Assembly: GCA_019323655.1 (NCBI GenBank)
Contig: JAHWGX010000042.1
Span: 1-14,747 of the forward strand
Source of the DNA: Candidatus Woesearchaeota archaeon
GTDB taxonomy: Archaea; Nanobdellota; Nanobdellia; Woesearchaeales; GW2011-AR4
Length of the DNA stretch: 14,747 bases
Reading direction: 5' to 3'
In this document: piece by piece, positions 13,821 through 14,747 of the stretch
Layout: the number at the start of each line of letters is the position of its first letter
How positions within the stretch are numbered: position 1 is the first letter of the stretch
Notes under the pieces: model-generated
Told to the model about the DNA's origin: nothing
The model's input: only the letters and a program-made list of their open reading frames with translations
Database searches by the model: none
Position numbers and translations under genes: made by a program

Positions 13821-14456
13821 CTATACCTTCTTAAATACACCATAAAGCACTACAAAAAAAAACGACCTTATTTTAATACATTCAAATTTTTCGAATAATC
13901 TTTTAAACATTTTGCTATCATAAGTTTTATTGACTGGTTCGTCATTTGGGTTGCTCCTACCGGTGATATGACTACGTATCCTCTTGGAGTTATAAATACC
14001 ATATTTCCAAGGAACTTCGATGACAGCAGTTCCTCCCGGTTTTAAGATGCGATGTATCTCATCAACAGTTAATTTTGGATTTCTAAGGTATTGTATAAGT
14101 CCGGTATTTACAATGATATCGAAGTAATTATGGGGAAATCTTGTTTTTTCCGAGTCTCTAATATAAAAACTGATCTCCTTAAAATTATTTTTTGCTCGTT
14201 CAATTGCCCAAGGAGAAATATCTATTCCAATAGTTTTCTTGCTTTTTTTGTAGAAATCGTATGTATTGACTCCTGTACCACAACCCATATCTAAGATACG
14301 TTTATTTTCAAATGCCGTTAGGGACAAAATATACCTTATTTTTGAATTGTAGAATACCTTCTCAAAAATATTCCCCTCCTTTCTTGCTTTATACCAATCA
14401 TATCGTGCAGAATCAACCCAATATTTTTTAACTTTTTTTGAGGAGATATTACTCAT
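13821..14456 (-). CDS. Class I SAM-dependent methyltransferase
   Basis: This 211-residue soluble methyltransferase has a Rossmann SAM-binding core: motif I ILDMGCGTGVNTYDF (54-68), motif II IGIDISPWAIERA (77-88, D79 for the ribose), then FDIIVNTGLIQYL, and HRILKPGGTAVIEVPWKYG as the post-motif III segment. The family includes enzymes that methylate sugars, lipids and proteins. There is no substrate-specific signature, and the C-terminus is rich in aromatic and basic residues (FECIKIRSFFFVVLYGVF). Its position as first gene of a glycan unit, one base ahead of the deacetylase, suggests glycan methylation (inference). The ATG at 14456 has no SD and sits ~25 nt downstream of a TATA box, so translation is probably leaderless. 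Confidence 0.83.
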   Translation of the reverse strand: MSNISSKKVKKYWVDSARYDWYKARKEGNIFEKVFYNSKIRYILSLTAFENKRILDMGCGTGVNTYDFYKKSKKTIGIDISPWAIERAKNNFKEISFYIRDSEKTRFPHNYFDIIVNTGLIQYLRNPKLTVDEIHRILKPGGTAVIEVPWKYGIYNSKRIRSHITGRSNPNDEPVNKTYDSKMFKRLFEKFECIKIRSFFFVVLYGVFKKV

Positions 14457-14477
14457 AATGGAGCAATAGCCAAAATT

Positions 14478-14485
14478 TTTATAAA
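14478..14485 (-). promoter_or_regulatory. TATA box at the head of the glycan cluster (leaderless)
   Basis: TTTATAAA, a perfect palindrome, is centred about 25 nt upstream of the methyltransferase ATG at 14456, and no SD lies between. This is the first promoter of the minus-strand cluster and the likely start of the unit covering the methyltransferase, deacetylase, epimerase and DPM1-like genes. Confidence 0.65.
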
Positions 14486-14622
14486 CTTTTCTATTACTTC
14501 AAGACATTAGTTAACCCTCCTAAGTTTACAAATCTTCTTGTTTAAAATTTTCTTTTGATAATAAATTAAAATTTCATAACAGGGGATATATTCATTTTTA
14601 AGGGTTTACTATAAACACACTA

Positions 14623-14747
14623 TACTGAAGTTTCGTGTTTTCTACATAGCATAAGCTAATTCCTTAGCAAACTCTTCAATATACTTTTTGTCAACATGCT
14701 TTGCTTTCTGAAGCATAGTGGTGTAGCACTCTGCCTTCAGATATCTA
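14623..14747 (-). mobile_element. Possible right-edge insertion sequence fragment (3' end)
   Basis: The TATACTGAAG at 14621-14630 followed by CGTGTTT (14634-14640) lies just outside the stop of the edge gene. Its TATACT and GTGTTT blocks recur, with a shorter spacer, on the minus strand at 96-81 beside the left-edge transposase-like gene. If these are terminal repeats, a leftward-oriented element of the same kind lies at each edge of the window. The match is imperfect, so this is tentative. Confidence 0.25.
14642..14747 (-). CDS. Partial 3' end of an unidentified protein, possibly a transposase
   Basis: A minus-strand frame enters from the right edge and ends at a TAG at 14644-14642. It gives 34 residues, RYLKAECYTTMLQKAK followed by HVDKKYIEEFAKELAYAM, which are charged and probably helical. 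I do not recognise the family. A transposase C-terminus is possible because a sequence resembling an element end lies just beyond the stop, but no catalytic motif is in view. The 185 bases between this stop and the methyltransferase start hold the promoter at 14478-14485 and otherwise only AT-rich sequence. Confidence 0.4.
   Translation of the reverse strand, partial: RYLKAECYTTMLQKAKHVDKKYIEEFAKELAYAM

Noticed and set aside
1..14747. Joining the two edge gene fragments as one gene on a circular molecule
   Set aside because: One base is left over at each edge, so the frames do not join, and the result would be only about 57 residues.
1..14747. tRNA, rRNA or CRISPR array
   Set aside because: No spaced direct repeats, no T-loop (GGTTCRA) with matching arms, and no rRNA-like stretch were seen in the short intergenic regions.

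Overview
This window looks like a piece of an AT-rich archaeal chromosome from an organism with a reduced, tightly packed gene layout; an uncultured DPANN-type archaeon is plausible, but the lineage cannot be proven from this sequence. The archaeal call rests on promoter architecture. Four minus-strand transcription units have a TATA-like box (TTTATAAA, TTTATATAAA or TTTTTAAA on the coding strand) centred about 24-29 nt upstream of the ATG with no Shine-Dalgarno (SD) sequence, which is the hallmark of leaderless archaeal mRNAs. Gene content (radical SAM protein, DPM1-like and GT-C glycosyltransferases, Wbp-type sugar enzymes) fits an archaeal surface-glycan locus.

Layout. Bases 1-972 are mobile DNA: the first 23 codons of a leftward transposase-like gene running off the left edge, then a rightward IS5-type DDE transposase whose own left end appears to be missing. 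At 994-2325 (+) is a B12-binding radical SAM protein whose promoter may lie inside the IS5 right end. From 2347 to 14456 every gene is on the minus strand. In transcription order from the right these are a class I methyltransferase, a NodB-type polysaccharide deacetylase, a GalE-like epimerase and a DPM1-like glycosyltransferase (unit 1, 14456-11239). Next is a WbpD-WbpE-WbpB-WbpA-like cassette (unit 2, 11173-7361), then a lone HIT-like protein (unit 3, 7224-6742). Last come two SDR sugar enzymes, a GT2 glycosyltransferase and a GT-C membrane glycosyltransferase (unit 4, 6612-2347). Bases 14642-14747 carry the last 34 codons of another minus-strand gene that runs off the right edge and may also be a transposase.

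How it fits together (inference). Unit 2 supplies four of the enzymes that convert UDP-GlcNAc into UDP-2,3-diacetamido-2,3-dideoxy-glucuronic acid (C6 oxidation, C3 oxidation, C3 transamination, C3 N-acetylation). The C2 epimerase that would make the mannuronic form is not in the window. The three extended SDRs add further nucleotide-sugar conversions, and the GT2 enzymes transfer sugars on the cytoplasmic face. The DPM1-like enzyme could charge polyprenyl phosphate for the GT-C enzyme, which would act on the outer face. The deacetylase and methyltransferase would trim or cap the glycan. No oligosaccharyltransferase, flippase or initiating polyprenyl-phosphate sugar transferase is present, so the locus is only part of the pathway.

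No gene-free stretch exceeds 300 bases. I saw no tRNA, rRNA or CRISPR array. The most interesting points are the archaeal Wbp cassette with its own leaderless promoter, a start codon held in a hairpin loop at the left edge, a possible IS-borne promoter driving the radical SAM gene, and an incomplete histidine triad in the HIT-like protein.
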